NCBI RefSeq assembly: GCF_025420485.1
Contig: NZ_JAOEFD010000006.1
Coordinates: forward strand, 62,001-126,000
DNA length: 64,000 nt
Direction: 5' to 3'
DNA from: Nesterenkonia marinintestina
GTDB taxonomy: Bacteria > Actinomycetota > Actinomycetes > Actinomycetales > Micrococcaceae
The translations under genes were made by a program, and so were the position numbers. The notes beneath the pieces were generated by a model. That model had not been told where the DNA came from and ran no database searches. It was given only the letters and a program-made list of their open reading frames with translations. Shown here in pieces: positions 26,475 to 36,491 of the stretch; position 1 is the stretch's first letter, and the number at the start of each line of letters is the position of its first letter.

Positions 26475-27052
26475 TGACCGAGGTGCAGAGCGTGAGCGAA
26501 AAGATCACCCCCCGACTGAAGACGAAGTACCGCGACGAGATCCGTGACTCGCTGCAGAGCGAGTTCGACTACGCCAACGTCATGGAGATCCCCGGCCTGG
26601 TCAAGGTCGTGGTCAACATGGGCGTCGGCGAGGCGGCCCGCGACTCGAAGCTGATCGACGGTGCGGTCAACGACCTCACCCAGATCACCGGCCAGAAGCC
26701 GAAGGTCACCCGCGCACGGAAGTCCATCGCGCAGTTCAAGCTGCGGGAGGGCATGCCGATCGGTGCACACACCACCCTGCGGGGCGACCGCATGTGGGAG
26801 TTCCTGGACCGCCTGGTCACCTTCGCGCTGCCGCGCATCCGCGACTTCCGCGGACTCTCGGGCAGGCAGTTCGACGGCAACGGGAACTACACCTTCGGCC
26901 TGACCGAGCAGTCGGTCTTCCACGAGATCGACCAGGACAGGATCGACCGTCCGCGCGGTATGGACATCACCGTGGTGACCACCGCCAAGACCGACGAAGA
27001 GGGCCGGGCGCTGCTCAAGGCGATCGGCTTCCCCTTCAAGACCGACCAGTAA
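26474..27052 (+). CDS. rplE: 50S ribosomal protein L5
   Basis: Central-protuberance protein that binds 5S rRNA and contacts P-site tRNA, about 192 residues. Core motifs [32 protein letters not shown] and [18 protein letters not shown] are present. ATG 26474 shares one base with the rplX stop and lies eight bases from GGAAAGGA; the GTG at 26471 is one codon longer. No rpsN gene follows, unlike in many bacteria. Confidence 0.96.
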   Translation: MTEVQSVSEKITPRLKTKYRDEIRDSLQSEFDYANVMEIPGLVKVVVNMGVGEAARDSKLIDGAVNDLTQITGQKPKVTRARKSIAQFKLREGMPIGAHTTLRGDRMWEFLDRLVTFALPRIRDFRGLSGRQFDGNGNYTFGLTEQSVFHEIDQDRIDRPRGMDITVVTTAKTDEEGRALLKAIGFPFKTDQ

Positions 27053-27130
27053 GCACTACGCCGCAGGTCCGCGCACCAGAGGTCTCCTTCGGAGCGCGGA
27101 AACCACGGTGAGGAAGGGCAGCAGCCCCAC

Positions 27131-27529
27131 ATGACAATGACTGATCCAGTCGCAGACATGCTGACTCGTCTGCGCAACGCCAACTCGGCCTACCACGACC
27201 AGGTCTCCATGCCCAGCTCCAAGCTGAAGGTGCGGGTGGCCGACATCCTCAAGGCCGAGGGCTACATCACCGAGTGGCGCGAGGAGGAGGCCGAGGTCGG
27301 CAAGACCCTGGTCATCGACCTCAAGTTCGGTCCGAACCGTGAGCGGTCGATCGCCGGACTGCGCCGCATCTCGAAGCCGGGACTCCGCGTCTACGCGAAG
27401 TCCGACAACCTCCCGCACGTGCTGGGCGGCCTCGGCATCGCGATCCTGTCCACATCCTCCGGTCTGCTGACCGACCGGCAGGCAGCCAAGAAGGGCGTCG
27501 GCGGGGAAGTCCTCGCCTACGTCTGGTGA
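27131..27529 (+). CDS. rpsH: 30S ribosomal protein S8
   Basis: Central-domain rRNA-binding protein, 132 residues. Starts [20 protein letters not shown] and ends with [26 protein letters not shown], as usual. A 78-base spacer after rplE contains only a ribosome binding site (GAGGAAGGGCAG), not rpsN. In E. coli S8 represses the spc operon; no site was identified here. Confidence 0.97.
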   Translation: MTMTDPVADMLTRLRNANSAYHDQVSMPSSKLKVRVADILKAEGYITEWREEEAEVGKTLVIDLKFGPNRERSIAGLRRISKPGLRVYAKSDNLPHVLGGLGIAILSTSSGLLTDRQAAKKGVGGEVLAYVW

Positions 27530-27549
27530 CGGAAGGGAGACGAAGCACT

Positions 27550-28086
27550 ATGTCACGCATCGGTAAGCTTCCGATCACCGTGCCGGCCGGCGTGGAGGTC
27601 GACCTCCAGGGCCGCGACATCCGCGTCAAGGGACCGAAGGGCGAGCTCTCCCGGGTGCTCCCCGAGGGCATCTCCGTCGCCGTCGAGGACGGCACCGTCA
27701 CGGTGACCCGCCCCGACGACGAGCGCGAGTCCCGCTCGCTCCACGGTCTGACCCGCACCCTGATCAACAACATGGTCATCGGTGTGACCGACGGCTACAC
27801 CAAGAAGCTGGAGATCATCGGCACGGGATACCGCGTGCTGGCCAAGGGCAGCGACCTCGAGTTCGCCCTCGGCTACTCGCACCCGATCCAGGTCCCCGCT
27901 CCGGACGGCATCACCTTCCAGGTGGAGGGTGCCAACAAGCTGGCGGTCACCGGCATCGACAAGCAGCAGGTCGGTGAGGTCGCGGCCAACATCCGCAAGC
28001 TGCGCCGCCCCGACCCCTACAAGGGCAAGGGCGTGCGCTACGAGGGCGAGCAGCTTCGCCGCAAGGCCGGAAAGGCAGGTAAGTGA
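27550..28086 (+). CDS. rplF: 50S ribosomal protein L6
   Basis: Protein at the factor-binding site, 178 residues. The ATG at 27550 gives the family start [17 protein letters not shown]; an upstream in-frame GTG at 27526 is rejected because GGAAGGGAG lies between the two. The C-terminal [16 protein letters not shown] segment is intact. Confidence 0.97.
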   Translation: MSRIGKLPITVPAGVEVDLQGRDIRVKGPKGELSRVLPEGISVAVEDGTVTVTRPDDERESRSLHGLTRTLINNMVIGVTDGYTKKLEIIGTGYRVLAKGSDLEFALGYSHPIQVPAPDGITFQVEGANKLAVTGIDKQQVGEVAANIRKLRRPDPYKGKGVRYEGEQLRRKAGKAGK

Positions 28087-28088
28087 TC

Positions 28089-28460
28089 ATGGCTATCGGA
28101 ATCCAGGGCAAGTCGAAGACCGCCTCCCGCAGCCGCCGTCACCTGCGCCTGCGCAAGAAGATCGCCGGCTCGGCTCAGCGTCCGCGCCTGGTGGTCAACC
28201 GCTCGTCCCGTCACATGGTGGCCCAGCTGGTCGACGACACCGTCGGTCGCACGCTGGTCTCCGCCACCACGATGGAGCCCGAGTTGCGCAGCCACGACGG
28301 CGACAAGACCGCCAAGTCGAAGCGTGTCGGTGAGCTGATCGCCGAGCGCGCCAAGGCCGCCGGCATCGACGCCGTCGTCTTCGACCGCGGAGGCAACAAG
28401 TACCACGGCCGCGTGGCCGCCGTCGCCGACGGCGCCCGGGAAGGTGGGCTGAACCTGTGA
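28089..28460 (+). CDS. rplR: 50S ribosomal protein L18
   Basis: 5S rRNA-binding protein, about 123 residues from ATG 28089 ([20 protein letters not shown]). A GTG two codons earlier overlaps the rplF stop and is possible. The conserved [20 protein letters not shown] and [20 protein letters not shown] segments are clear. The stop overlaps the rpsE GTG. Confidence 0.96.
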   Translation: MAIGIQGKSKTASRSRRHLRLRKKIAGSAQRPRLVVNRSSRHMVAQLVDDTVGRTLVSATTMEPELRSHDGDKTAKSKRVGELIAERAKAAGIDAVVFDRGGNKYHGRVAAVADGAREGGLNL

Positions 28461-29221
28461 GCGAGAACGTCAACACCACTGAGAACAACACTGCGAAGGA
28501 CGTCTCTGTGACTGAGGCCAACGAGAACGCCGCCGCATCCGCCGAGCAGGCGCAGGGCGCCGGCGAGACCCAGCAGGCCGGCGACGCCGGCCGCGAGGAC
28601 CGCGGCGGACGCGGCGGTCGCGTAGGCCGCGGCGAGGGCCGCGGCGGCGGCCGTGGAGGCCGCGGCGGACGCGACGACGACAAGGACAAGTTCCTCGAGC
28701 GCGTCGTGACCATCAACCGCGTCTCCAAGGTCGTCAAGGGCGGTCGGCGCTTCAGCTTCACCGCGCTGGTCGTCGTCGGCGACGGCGACGGCATGGTCGG
28801 CGTCGGCTACGGCAAGGCCAAGGAGGTCCCCGCCGCCATCCAGAAGGGCGTCGAGGAGGCGAAGAAGTCGTTCTTCCGCGTCCCGCGCGTCGGCTCCACC
28901 ATTCCGCACCTGGTCAAGGGCGAGGACGCCGCAGGCGTGGTCCTGCTGCGTCCGGCCTCCCCGGGTACCGGAGTGATCGCCGGCGGTCCGGTCCGCGCCG
29001 TGCTCGAGTGCGCCGGAATCCACGACGTGCTGACCAAGTCGATGGGATCGGTCAACGCGATCAACATCGTCCACGGCACCGTCGACGCGCTCAGGCAGCT
29101 CGAGGAGCCTCAGGCCGTGGCCGCGCGCCGCGGCAAGGCCCTCGACGAGGTCGCGCCGGCCGCCATGCTCCGCACCATGGAGGACGAGCGGGCGGCCCGT
29201 GCGCAGAAGGCAGGTGCATGA
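28457..29221 (+). CDS. rpsE: 30S ribosomal protein S5 with RG-rich N-terminal extension
   Basis: mRNA-entry and fidelity protein, 254 residues, about 80 more than in E. coli. The first 75 residues are an extension: an acidic Asn/Glu/Ala/Gln part, then [17 protein letters not shown]-type sequence (about 47-72). The normal S5 core begins with [19 protein letters not shown] and includes the fidelity loop and [15 protein letters not shown]. The GTG start overlaps the rplR stop (GTGA), so the long form is the one initiated in the operon. Confidence 0.96.
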   Translation: MSENVNTTENNTAKDVSVTEANENAAASAEQAQGAGETQQAGDAGREDRGGRGGRVGRGEGRGGGRGGRGGRDDDKDKFLERVVTINRVSKVVKGGRRFSFTALVVVGDGDGMVGVGYGKAKEVPAAIQKGVEEAKKSFFRVPRVGSTIPHLVKGEDAAGVVLLRPASPGTGVIAGGPVRAVLECAGIHDVLTKSMGSVNAINIVHGTVDALRQLEEPQAVAARRGKALDEVAPAAMLRTMEDERAARAQKAGA

Positions 29222-29448
29222 TGACCACCGTCCGTCAGACGACTCCGAAGAACCTGGTGCCCTCCGACGCCAAGCTGGAGATCACCCAGGTCAAGTCCAC
29301 CATCGGTGCACCACCGAACCACCGTGAGACCGTGCGGTCGCTCGGTCTGAAGCGCATCGGCCACACCGTGGTCCGTGACGCCGACGCCGTGACGGTGGGC
29401 ATGCTCAACACGGTGAAGCACCTCGTGCAGGTTGAGGAGGCCAAGTGA
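29221..29448 (+). CDS. rpmD: 50S ribosomal protein L30
   Basis: 75-residue protein. The core [20 protein letters not shown] and [20 protein letters not shown] is the L30 pattern, with about 17 extra N-terminal residues. ATG 29221 shares one base with the rpsE stop, and ATG 29218 one codon earlier is equally possible. Confidence 0.95.
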   Translation: MTTVRQTTPKNLVPSDAKLEITQVKSTIGAPPNHRETVRSLGLKRIGHTVVRDADAVTVGMLNTVKHLVQVEEAK

Positions 29449-29939
29449 TGGCACAGAACGACGCCGAGTCCGAGGTCCTGAAGGTCCACGACCTGCGTTC
29501 GGCCCCCGGCTCCCGGAAGGCCCGCACCCGTGTGGGCCGCGGTGAGGCATCCAAGGGCAAGACCGCAGGCCGAGGCACCAAGGGCACCAAGGCTCGCTAC
29601 CAGGTGCGCGCCGGCTTCGAGGGTGGGCAGCTGCCGCTGCACATGCGCCTTCCGAAGCTGCGCGGCTTCAAGAACCCGTTCCGCGTGGAGTACTCCCCGG
29701 TGAACATCGCGACCCTGGCGGAGCTGTTCCCCCAGGGCGGCGACGTCACCGTGGAGGCGCTGGTCTCCCGCGGTGTGGCCAAGAAGGGTCGCCCGGTGAA
29801 GATCCTCGGCACCGGTGAGATCTCCGCCGCCGTGAACGTGAAGGCCCACGCCTTCTCGGCCTCGGCGGAGCAGAAGATCACCGCCGCCGGCGGATCCGCC
29901 GAGCAGCTGAGCCTCACGCCGGCTCAGACCCAGGGCTGA
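29448..29939 (+). CDS. rplO: 50S ribosomal protein L15
   Basis: Late-assembly protein of about 163 residues. The Gly/Arg-rich N-terminal part ([20 protein letters not shown]) and [20 protein letters not shown] are diagnostic. ATG 29448 overlaps the rpmD stop by one base. A large hairpin follows, so secY may be transcribed separately. Confidence 0.96.
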   Translation: MAQNDAESEVLKVHDLRSAPGSRKARTRVGRGEASKGKTAGRGTKGTKARYQVRAGFEGGQLPLHMRLPKLRGFKNPFRVEYSPVNIATLAELFPQGGDVTVEALVSRGVAKKGRPVKILGTGEISAAVNVKAHAFSASAEQKITAAGGSAEQLSLTPAQTQG

Positions 29940-29961
29940 GCCCGGGGGACCCATCGTGTGA

Positions 29962-30026
29962 CGGCCCCCGTCCGACCCCGCCGCCGAGTCCCCCGGGACT
30001 CTCACGGCGGGGCAGGGCGGGGGCCG
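29962..30026 (+). terminator. Terminator between rplO and secY
   Basis: Multi-part hairpin: CGGCCCCCG pairs with CGGGGGCCG at the ends, CCCCGCCG with CGGCGGGG inside, and GAGTC with GACTC at the tip. It is followed by TAGGAT (30097-30102), a possible -10 for secY without a clear -35. Confidence 0.65.
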
Positions 30027-30168
30027 CACCGCATCCGGGCCGGGTCGTCGCGCGGTCCGGTCAGGCACAGGTCGCTCCCGAGTCCGGTCCGGACGCTAGG
30101 ATGGCTGTGTCTGTGCGGAGGGCCGAGGAGGCTCCCGCCGACGTCGTATCACCTCTGAAGGAGGCCGC

Positions 30169-31476
30169 TTGTTCAGCGCAATCGCCAGGGTGTTCCGGAC
30201 GCCCGACCTGCGCCGGAAGATCTGGTTCACCATCGGCATCATCACGATCTATCGGATCGGTGCCTTCATCCCGGCTCCGGGGGTGGACTACTCCGCAGTG
30301 CAGCAGTGCCTGGCGATGGGCACCACTGAGGGCGGCCTCTACTCCTTCGTCAACATGTTCTCCGGCGGGGCCATGCTGCAGGTCTCGGTCTTCGCGCTGG
30401 GGATCATGCCGTACATCACCGCGGCGATCATCGTGCAGCTGCTGCGGGTGGTCATCCCGCGCTTCGAGAACCTCCAGCGCGAAGGGCCCCAGGGCCAGGC
30501 CAAGCTGACCCAGTACACCCGATACCTGACGCTGGGTCTGGCCACGCTGAACGCGACGACGCTGGTCACCATGGCGCGCTCCGGCGCGCTGCTGCAGTGC
30601 GACATCCCGATCATCCCCGACGAGTCCCTCTGGGTCATCCTCCTGATGATCCTCGTGCTCACCTGCGGTGTGGCCCTGATCATGTGGCTCGGCGAGCAGA
30701 TCACCGAGCGCGGGGTCGGCAACGGGATGTCGATCCTCATCTTCGTCTCCATCGCCGCAGGCTTCCCCTCGGCCATGGGGGAGATCTGGACCACGCAGGG
30801 CTGGCGCACCTTCTCGATCGTGATGCTGATCGGGCTGGTCACCATCGCCGCGGTCGTCTTCGTCGAGCAGTCCCAGCGTCGGGTGCCGGTGCAGTACGCC
30901 AAGCGCCAGATCGGCCGGCGCACCGTGGGCGGGACCTCGACCTACATCCCGATCAAGGTGAACATGGCCGGGGTCATCCCCGTCATCTTCTCCTCCTCGG
31001 TGCTGATGCTCCCGCAGGTCATCAGCCAGTTCAACCAGCCCGCTCCCGGGGAGGAGCCCGGGCGGCTGGTCCAGCTGATCCAGACCTACTTCCAGTCCGG
31101 GGCGCACCCGGTCTACATGATCACCTTCTTCCTGCTGACGATCTTCTTCACGTACTTCTACGTGACGATCACGTTCAACCCGAACGAGGTCGCCGAGAAC
31201 ATGCGCAAGTTCGGCGGCTTCATCCCGGGCGTCCGGGCGGGACGTCCGACCGAGAACTACCTGGCCTACGTGATCTCCCGCATCACCTTCCCCGGCTCGC
31301 TGTACCTGGGCCTGGTGGCGCTCATCCCGCTGATCGCCTTCGTGCTCATCGGGGCGAGCCAGAACTTCCCGTTCGGCGGCACCTCCATCCTCATCATGGT
31401 GGGTGTGGGGCTGACCACGGTGAAGCAGATCAACGCACAGATGGAACAGAGGAACTACGAAGGGCTGCTGCGATGA
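30169..31476 (+). CDS. secY: Preprotein translocase subunit SecY
   Basis: Central channel subunit of the Sec translocon, 435 residues with ten hydrophobic helices. Typical features are the plug region, GIMPYITAAIIVQLL in helix 2, the cytoplasmic loop with EQSQRRVPVQYAKRQ, and GLTTVKQINAQMEQRNYEG near the end. The TTG start at 30169 is chosen for its strong GAAGGAGG (30157-30164) and gives the family start MFSAIARVFRTPDLRRK. The stop overlaps adk by four bases. Confidence 0.96.
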   Translation: MFSAIARVFRTPDLRRKIWFTIGIITIYRIGAFIPAPGVDYSAVQQCLAMGTTEGGLYSFVNMFSGGAMLQVSVFALGIMPYITAAIIVQLLRVVIPRFENLQREGPQGQAKLTQYTRYLTLGLATLNATTLVTMARSGALLQCDIPIIPDESLWVILLMILVLTCGVALIMWLGEQITERGVGNGMSILIFVSIAAGFPSAMGEIWTTQGWRTFSIVMLIGLVTIAAVVFVEQSQRRVPVQYAKRQIGRRTVGGTSTYIPIKVNMAGVIPVIFSSSVLMLPQVISQFNQPAPGEEPGRLVQLIQTYFQSGAHPVYMITFFLLTIFFTYFYVTITFNPNEVAENMRKFGGFIPGVRAGRPTENYLAYVISRITFPGSLYLGLVALIPLIAFVLIGASQNFPFGGTSILIMVGVGLTTVKQINAQMEQRNYEGLLR

Positions 31477-32042
31477 CACGCATGCTGATCGTCGGTCCCG
31501 CCGGATCCGGCAAGGGGACCCAGTCGAAGAGGATCGCCGAGGACCTGGGCATCGTCGCCATCTCCACCGGCGACATCTTCCGGGCCAACATCAGGGGGGA
31601 GACGGAGCTGGGCCGAGAGGCCAAGACCTACGTCGACGCCGGAGACCTGGTGCCGGACTCGGTGACCAACCGGATGGTCGAGGACCGTCTGTCCTGGGAG
31701 GACGCCCGCGGGGGCTTCCTGCTGGACGGATATCCGCGCAACCGCACGCAGGTCGTCGCCCTGGACGAGATGCTGGGACGTCTCGGCGTGGAGCTCGACG
31801 TCGTCCTGGAGCTGACCGCCGACCGCGAGGAGCTCACCCAGCGGCTGAAGCGGCGTGCCGAGATCGAGGGGCGCGACGACGATGCCGACGAGTCGGCGAT
31901 CCGTCGTCGTCTGGAGCTCTTCGAGTCGGAGACTGCCCCGATGATCGCCGAGTACGAGTCCCGAGGACTGCTGCGTCGGGTGGACGGACTGGGAGAGGTC
32001 GACGAGGTCAACGCCCGCATCATGGACGCGCTGAAGGGCTGA
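31473..32042 (+). CDS. adk: Adenylate kinase
   Basis: Balances ATP, ADP and AMP. 189 residues, the short-lid form. It has P-loop GPAGSGKGTQ (about 8-17), AMP-binding STGDIFR and GFLLDGYPRNRTQ, and a short lid around RRAEIEGRDDDADESAIRRR with no zinc cysteines. The ATG shares ATGA with the secY stop, the classical secY-adk-map arrangement. Confidence 0.97.
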   Translation: MTRMLIVGPAGSGKGTQSKRIAEDLGIVAISTGDIFRANIRGETELGREAKTYVDAGDLVPDSVTNRMVEDRLSWEDARGGFLLDGYPRNRTQVVALDEMLGRLGVELDVVLELTADREELTQRLKRRAEIEGRDDDADESAIRRRLELFESETAPMIAEYESRGLLRRVDGLGEVDEVNARIMDALKG

Positions 32043-32052
32043 GCGCAGCCTG

Positions 32053-32898
32053 ATGTTCTCGCGGAACCGCATCGAGCTGAAGTCTGCCGAGCAGCTGCGT
32101 CACATGGACGCCGCGGGCGGCATCCTGGCCTCGGCGCTGGACGCCGTCGTCGACGCCGCGGCCCCCGGGGTGACCACCGCGCAGCTGGACGACGTCTTCG
32201 CCGCCTTCATCGCCGAGCGCGGGGCGACGCCGAACTTCCTGGGCTACCACGGCTTCCCGCGGCACATCTGCGCCTCGGTCAACGAGGAGGTGGTCCACGG
32301 GATCCCGGGGGATCGGGTGCTGGAGTCCGGCGACGTGCTGAAGGTCGACGCCGGGTGCATCATCTCCGGATGGCACTCGGACTCCGCCCGCACCGTGATC
32401 CTCGGCGACTCCGAGGCCGGCACCGCAGACCCCGCCGACGAGCGGCTCTCAGAGGTCACCCGTGCGGCGATGTGGCGGGGGATCGCCGCCTTCGCCCGAG
32501 CCACGCACATCGGTGAGGTCGGCGAGGCCGTCGAGGACTACGTGACCTCCCGGCCCGGGCCCCGGCTGGGGATCCTGGAGGACTACATCGGCCACGGCAT
32601 CGGGTCAGCCATGCACATGCCCCCGGACGTCTTCAACTACTCCACCGGACACCGGGGCGCGCGGATCCGTCCGGGCACCGCCGTCGCCATCGAGCCGATG
32701 CTCGTGCGGGGCGGGATCGGGACGACGGTCCTCGATGATGACTGGACCGTGGTCACCGCCGACGGAGGGCGCGCCAGCCAGTGGGAGCACTCCGTGGCCC
32801 GACACGCCGACGGCGTCTGGGTCCTCACCGCCCACGACGGCGGAGCCTCCGAGCTCGAGCCGCTCGGTGTGACCCCGGTGCCGATCCCCGGCTCCTGA
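32053..32898 (+). CDS. map: Type I methionine aminopeptidase
   Basis: Removes the initiator methionine from nascent proteins. 281 residues. Metal ligands are seen in KVDAGCIISGWHSDSA (Asp pair), YIGHGIGSAMHMPPDVFNY (His) and EPMLVRGG (Glu). It begins 10 bases after adk. The substrate-pocket segment GYHGFPRHICASVNEEVVHG is typical of the family. Confidence 0.96.
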   Translation: MFSRNRIELKSAEQLRHMDAAGGILASALDAVVDAAAPGVTTAQLDDVFAAFIAERGATPNFLGYHGFPRHICASVNEEVVHGIPGDRVLESGDVLKVDAGCIISGWHSDSARTVILGDSEAGTADPADERLSEVTRAAMWRGIAAFARATHIGEVGEAVEDYVTSRPGPRLGILEDYIGHGIGSAMHMPPDVFNYSTGHRGARIRPGTAVAIEPMLVRGGIGTTVLDDDWTVVTADGGRASQWEHSVARHADGVWVLTAHDGGASELEPLGVTPVPIPGS

Positions 32899-32909
32899 CC
32901 CGGTCGGAA

Positions 32910-32938
32910 TTGCCGGGGTGTGCGGACTCGGGTAGAGT
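32910..32938 (+). promoter_or_regulatory. infA-rpmJ promoter
   Basis: TTGCCG (32910-32915), 17 bases, TAGAGT (32933-32938). It leaves a leader of about 220 bases. The 5' end of that leader can fold through CTGCGC/GCGCAG (from about 32955), and the rest of the gap 32899-33164 shows only GC-rich dyads. Confidence 0.6.
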
Positions 32939-33164
32939 TGACTGCTGGTTGTCTCTGCGCTCGTCTGTGCCCAGGCGCAGGTGTGCGGAGACCTCAGACA
33001 GGAACTGAACCAGATCCTCCCGTCGCGGACGCGGCGGCGACGCCATCATCACACAGCCCCACCGCTCTGCGCGGTGCGACCCGCCGCCGGGTCGGCGGGG
33101 ACTCCGATGGGCGGCCGCCGACGGACTCCGCATCGGACGGAGGATCGCGAACGGTGTGGAGCAT

Positions 33165-33386
33165 ATGGGTAAAAAAGAAGGTGTGATCGAGGTCGAGGGT
33201 CAGGTGACCGAGGCCCTCCCGAACGCGATGTTCCGCGTGCGCCTGGAGAACGATCACGTGGTGCTCGCGACCATTTCGGGCAAGATGCGCCAGCACTACA
33301 TCCGGATCCTCCCGGAGGACCGGGTCGTGGTGGAGATGAGCCCCTATGACCTCAACCGTGGACGCATCGTCTACCGCTACAAGTGA
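33165..33386 (+). CDS. infA: Translation initiation factor IF-1
   Basis: A-site-binding initiation factor with an S1/OB fold, 73 residues from ATG 33165 ([14 protein letters not shown]). An in-frame GTG three codons earlier is possible, but the family starts at the ATG. The core [20 protein letters not shown] and C-terminal [10 protein letters not shown] are intact. rpmJ follows after 13 bases. Confidence 0.96.
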   Translation: MGKKEGVIEVEGQVTEALPNAMFRVRLENDHVVLATISGKMRQHYIRILPEDRVVVEMSPYDLNRGRIVYRYK

Positions 33387-33399
33387 TAAGAGGAAAGCC

Positions 33400-33513
33400 A
33401 TGAAGGTTCACCCGAGCGCGAAGAAGATCTGCAGCGACTGCAAGCTGATCCGTCGCCGCGGCGTGGTCCGCGTGATCTGCAAGAACCCGCGCCACAAGCA
33501 GCGCCAGGGCTGA
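33400..33513 (+). CDS. rpmJ: 50S ribosomal protein L36 (zinc-binding form)
   Basis: 37-residue protein, [20 protein letters not shown] and on to the stop at 33511-33513. The zinc ribbon ligands Cys11, Cys14, Cys27 and His32 are all present, so this is the zinc-containing paralogue type. The ATG follows AGAGGAAAG. Its place between infA and rpsM is the usual one. Confidence 0.96.
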   Translation: MKVHPSAKKICSDCKLIRRRGVVRVICKNPRHKQRQG

Positions 33514-33740
33514 CCTCATCCCGCGTACGGACCGCACGGTCCCGCAGCACGGGTGAGGCGCTCGACGCGCATCGAACACAGCTCAACAACGCTGACAGCA
33601 GCACAGTCCGTCAGGAGCTGGACGGACACACCCCTGGTGACCGAAGGCCGGGGACCCGACAGGGCGACGTCACCTCCGACGTCCGCGAGGGGCCGTGCTG
33701 CTGAAGACCTTCGGTGGAGAGAAAGAGGAGGACTGCCACG
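33514..33740 (+). promoter_or_regulatory. Spacer before the alpha operon
   Basis: 227 bases without a gene. A 7-bp stem GTCCGTC/GACGGAC lies at 33606-33627 and a GAGGAGGA ribosome binding site ends the region. No convincing promoter was found, so rpsM may be read through from infA-rpmJ. Confidence 0.35.
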
Positions 33741-34109
33741 ATGGCACGTCTGGCAGGTGTCGACATCCCGCGCGAGAAGCGCACGGTGATCGCACTCACT
33801 TACATCTACGGCGTCGGCAGGACCCGTGCAGAGCTGGCCGTCGAGGCCACCGGCGTATCGCCGAACACCCGTGTGAAGGATCTGACGGACGATGAGCTGG
33901 TCGCCCTGCGCGACTACATCGAGGGCAACTTCGAGGTGGAGGGCGACCTCCGCCGTGAGGTGACCGCGAACATCCGCCGCAAGGTCGAGATCGGTTCCTA
34001 CGAGGGCCTGCGGCACCGTCGCGGCCTCCCGGTCCGTGCCCAGCGCACCAAGACCAACGCCCGCACCCGCAAGGGCCCGAAGAAGACCGTCGCAGGCAAG
34101 AAGAAGTAG
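33741..34109 (+). CDS. rpsM: 30S ribosomal protein S13
   Basis: Head protein contacting P-site tRNA, 122 residues. Starts [20 protein letters not shown], and the basic tail [21 protein letters not shown] is typical. The ATG at 33741 follows GAGGAGGA; the longer reading from 33714 lacks support. Confidence 0.97.
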   Translation: MARLAGVDIPREKRTVIALTYIYGVGRTRAELAVEATGVSPNTRVKDLTDDELVALRDYIEGNFEVEGDLRREVTANIRRKVEIGSYEGLRHRRGLPVRAQRTKTNARTRKGPKKTVAGKKK

Positions 34110-34176
34110 TCAGCGCTGATCGGGGTCGTCGTCGAGGCCCCCAGCCGACCAGACCAACTCGGAACACGGAGTATCC

Positions 34177-34578
34177 ATGCCCCCCAAGACACGTGCTGCG
34201 GCCCGCAAGCCGCGCCGCAAGGCAAGCAAGAACATCACTCAGGGTCAGGCGCACATCAAGTCGACCTTCAACAACACCATCGTCTCCATCACCGACACCA
34301 CCGGTGCCGTGGTCTCCTGGGCCTCCTCCGGCGAGGTCGGCTTCAAGGGTTCGCGCAAGTCGACCCCCTACGCCGCGCAGATGGCCGCCGAGAACGCCGC
34401 CAAGCGCGCTCAGGAGCACGGGATGAAGAAGGTCGACGTCTTCGTCAAGGGCCCCGGCTCGGGACGTGAGACCGCGATCCGCTCCCTGCAGGCCGCAGGC
34501 CTCGAGGTCGGCTCCATCCAGGACGTCACCCCGAGCGCCCACAACGGCTGCCGCCCGCCCAAGCGTCGTCGCGTCTGA
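34177..34578 (+). CDS. rpsK: 30S ribosomal protein S11
   Basis: Platform protein of 133 residues, with [18 protein letters not shown], the [18 protein letters not shown] helix and the basic C-terminal [11 protein letters not shown]. rpsD does not follow; a 109-base spacer with a hairpin leads to rpoA. Confidence 0.97.
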   Translation: MPPKTRAAARKPRRKASKNITQGQAHIKSTFNNTIVSITDTTGAVVSWASSGEVGFKGSRKSTPYAAQMAAENAAKRAQEHGMKKVDVFVKGPGSGRETAIRSLQAAGLEVGSIQDVTPSAHNGCRPPKRRRV

Positions 34579-34687
34579 ACGACCTTCTCCCAGCACGGGC
34601 TCCCCGCCGTCGTCCTCGTCGGCGGGGAAGCCTCACCATCGCTCAAGACTGCGTCATATAGCGGATGCACTCTGAAAGGAACCATCA
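34579..34687 (+). promoter_or_regulatory. rpsK-rpoA spacer with hairpin
   Basis: TCCCCGCCG (34601-34609) pairs with CGGCGGGGA (34620-34628), a 9-bp stem. TATAGC (34657-34662) could be a -10 for an internal rpoA promoter but lacks a good -35. GAAAGGA precedes the rpoA GTG. Confidence 0.4.
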
Positions 34688-35701
34688 GTGCTCATTGCAC
34701 AGCGCCCCACGCTGACCGAAGAAGTCGTCTCTGAGACCCGTTCGCGCTTCGTCATCGAGCCCCTGGAGCCGGGCTTCGGCTACACCATGGGCAACTCGCT
34801 GCGTCGCACCCTGCTGTCCTCCATCCCGGGGGCGGCCGTGACCAGCATCCGGATCGACGGCGTGCTCCACGAGTTCACCACGGTGCCCGGCACCAAGGAG
34901 GACGTCACCGAGCTCGTCCTGAACGTGAAGAAGCTCTCCGTCTCCTCGGAGCACGACGAGCCCGTCGTCGCCTACCTCCGCAAGGAGGGCCCGGGCGAGG
35001 TCACCGCCGCGGACATCACTGCGCCGGCCGGTGTGGAGATCCACAACCCCGAGCTGCACCTGGCCACGCTCAACGACGACGGCAAGCTCGACATCGAGCT
35101 GACCGTCGAGCGCGGACGCGGCTACGTCTCCGCCGCCCAGAACAAGTCCCTCGACGCGGAGATCGGTCGGATCCCGGTCGACTCGATCTACTCCCCGGTC
35201 CTGAAGGTCTCCTTCAAGGTCGAGGCCACCCGCGTCGAGCAGCGCACCGACTTCGACAAGCTGATCGTCGACGTCGAGACCAAGCCTGCCGTCACGCCGC
35301 GCGACTCGCTGGCCTCCGCCGGCACCACCCTGGTGGAGCTGTTCTCGCTGGCCCGTGAGCTCAACGTGGCCGCCGAGGGCATCGAGATCGGTCCGTCGCC
35401 GACCGACGCCGCGCTCGCCGCGGACATGGCGCTGCCGATCGAGGACCTCGAGCTGACCGTGCGGTCCTACAACTGCCTCAAGCGCGAGGGCATCCACACC
35501 GTCGGCGAGCTGGTGGCCCGCTCCGAGGCCGACCTGATGGACATCCGCAACTTCGGTGCGAAGTCCATCGACGAGGTCAAGGACAAGCTGACCGAGCTGG
35601 GCCTGTCCCTGAAGGACTCGCCGGCCGGATTCGACCCCAGCGTCGCCCGCTTCCAGGAGGCCGGCGACGAGGAGTACGCCGACAGCGACCAGCAGTACTG
35701 A
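34688..35701 (+). CDS. rpoA: DNA-directed RNA polymerase subunit alpha
   Basis: Assembly platform of RNA polymerase, 337 residues. The N-terminal domain holds the dimer motif [18 protein letters not shown], and the C-terminal domain (about 255-320) holds [14 protein letters not shown] and [15 protein letters not shown] for UP-element and activator contacts. An acidic tail follows. The GTG at 34688 is typical of actinobacterial rpoA. rplQ follows after 92 bases. Confidence 0.98.
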   Translation: MLIAQRPTLTEEVVSETRSRFVIEPLEPGFGYTMGNSLRRTLLSSIPGAAVTSIRIDGVLHEFTTVPGTKEDVTELVLNVKKLSVSSEHDEPVVAYLRKEGPGEVTAADITAPAGVEIHNPELHLATLNDDGKLDIELTVERGRGYVSAAQNKSLDAEIGRIPVDSIYSPVLKVSFKVEATRVEQRTDFDKLIVDVETKPAVTPRDSLASAGTTLVELFSLARELNVAAEGIEIGPSPTDAALAADMALPIEDLELTVRSYNCLKREGIHTVGELVARSEADLMDIRNFGAKSIDEVKDKLTELGLSLKDSPAGFDPSVARFQEAGDEEYADSDQQY

Positions 35702-35793
35702 GGCTCCGGCCCGCAGCGGCTGCGGCACACGACACGACACGCGCCCTCGCCTGATGGCGGGCCTGCGGCGCATCATCCAAGGAGAACGAGACC

Positions 35794-36333
35794 ATGCCTA
35801 CCCCCAGCAAGGGACCGCGCCTGGGCGGAAGCCCGTCGCACGAGAAGATGATGCTGGCGAACCTCGCCGCCAGCCTGTTCGAGCACCGTTCGATCACCAC
35901 CACCGTGACCAAGGCCAAGCGTCTGCGGCCCTACGCCGAGCGCCTGATCACCGAGGCCAAGAAGGGCGACCTGGCCGCGCGGCGTCGCGTGGTCGGCAAG
36001 ATCAGCGCGCAGAACGCCACCAACCAGGCGATCGTCCACGACCTGTTCACCTCGATCGCCCCGGCCATGGCCGAGCGTCACGGCGGATACACCCGCATCA
36101 CCAAGATCGGGAACCGTAAGGGCGACAACGCTCCGATGGCCGTCATCGAGCTCGTCATGGAGCCGGTGTCGCCGAAGCAGGCCGTGGTGAAGGAGGCGGA
36201 GCAGACCGCCGCCGCCCAGCCCGCCGCCGAGGAGGTCGTCGAGGAGGCTCCCGAGCAGGAGACCGCCGAGCAGGAGGCTCCCGAGCAGGAGACCGCCGAG
36301 GAGGCGCCGGCCGAGGAGCAGGACGAGAAGTGA
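35794..36333 (+). CDS. rplQ: 50S ribosomal protein L17 with acidic repeat tail
   Basis: Exit-tunnel-side protein of 179 residues. The core (about 1-120: [54 protein letters not shown]) is normal. The last 45 residues are an acidic Glu/Ala/Pro/Gln tail that contains two near-identical ten-residue units. Extended L17 tails occur in actinobacteria. A strong terminator follows. Confidence 0.96.
   Translation: MPTPSKGPRLGGSPSHEKMMLANLAASLFEHRSITTTVTKAKRLRPYAERLITEAKKGDLAARRRVVGKISAQNATNQAIVHDLFTSIAPAMAERHGGYTRITKIGNRKGDNAPMAVIELVMEPVSPKQAVVKEAEQTAAAQPAAEEVVEEAPEQETAEQEAPEQETAEEAPAEEQDEK
36241..36300 (+). repeat. Two 30-bp tandem repeats in rplQ
   Basis: Units 36241-36270 and 36271-36300 differ at one base and encode [10 protein letters not shown] and [10 protein letters not shown]. 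Being in frame, a change in copy number would alter only the tail length. Confidence 0.9.
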
Positions 36334-36374
36334 TCCTGCCGTCGGAGTGATCCGACGCCGACAGCTTCAGCGAT

Positions 36375-36411
36375 GAGGGCGCCCCGGTCCGCAGAGGACC
36401 GGGGCGCCCTC
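36375..36411 (+). terminator. Alpha operon terminator
   Basis: Perfect 16-bp stem (36375-36390 with 36396-36411) and a 5-base loop, 42 bases after rplQ. Confidence 0.8.
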
Positions 36412-36491
36412 GCGCGTCGTCCCACCGGGCCTTGGCGGCTCGTCCGCCGCTCACCCGCCGCCCACCCGGCCGTCGGCCCCGGTCTCGGAGA

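Noticed and set aside
27053-27130. A short rpsN gene between rplE and rpsH
   Set aside because: No frame of suitable length and no zinc or S14 signature; the spacer is only 78 bases.
36241-36300. Insertion-sequence remnant in rplQ
   Set aside because: The two units are in-frame copies of a coding segment, with no inverted ends or transposase.
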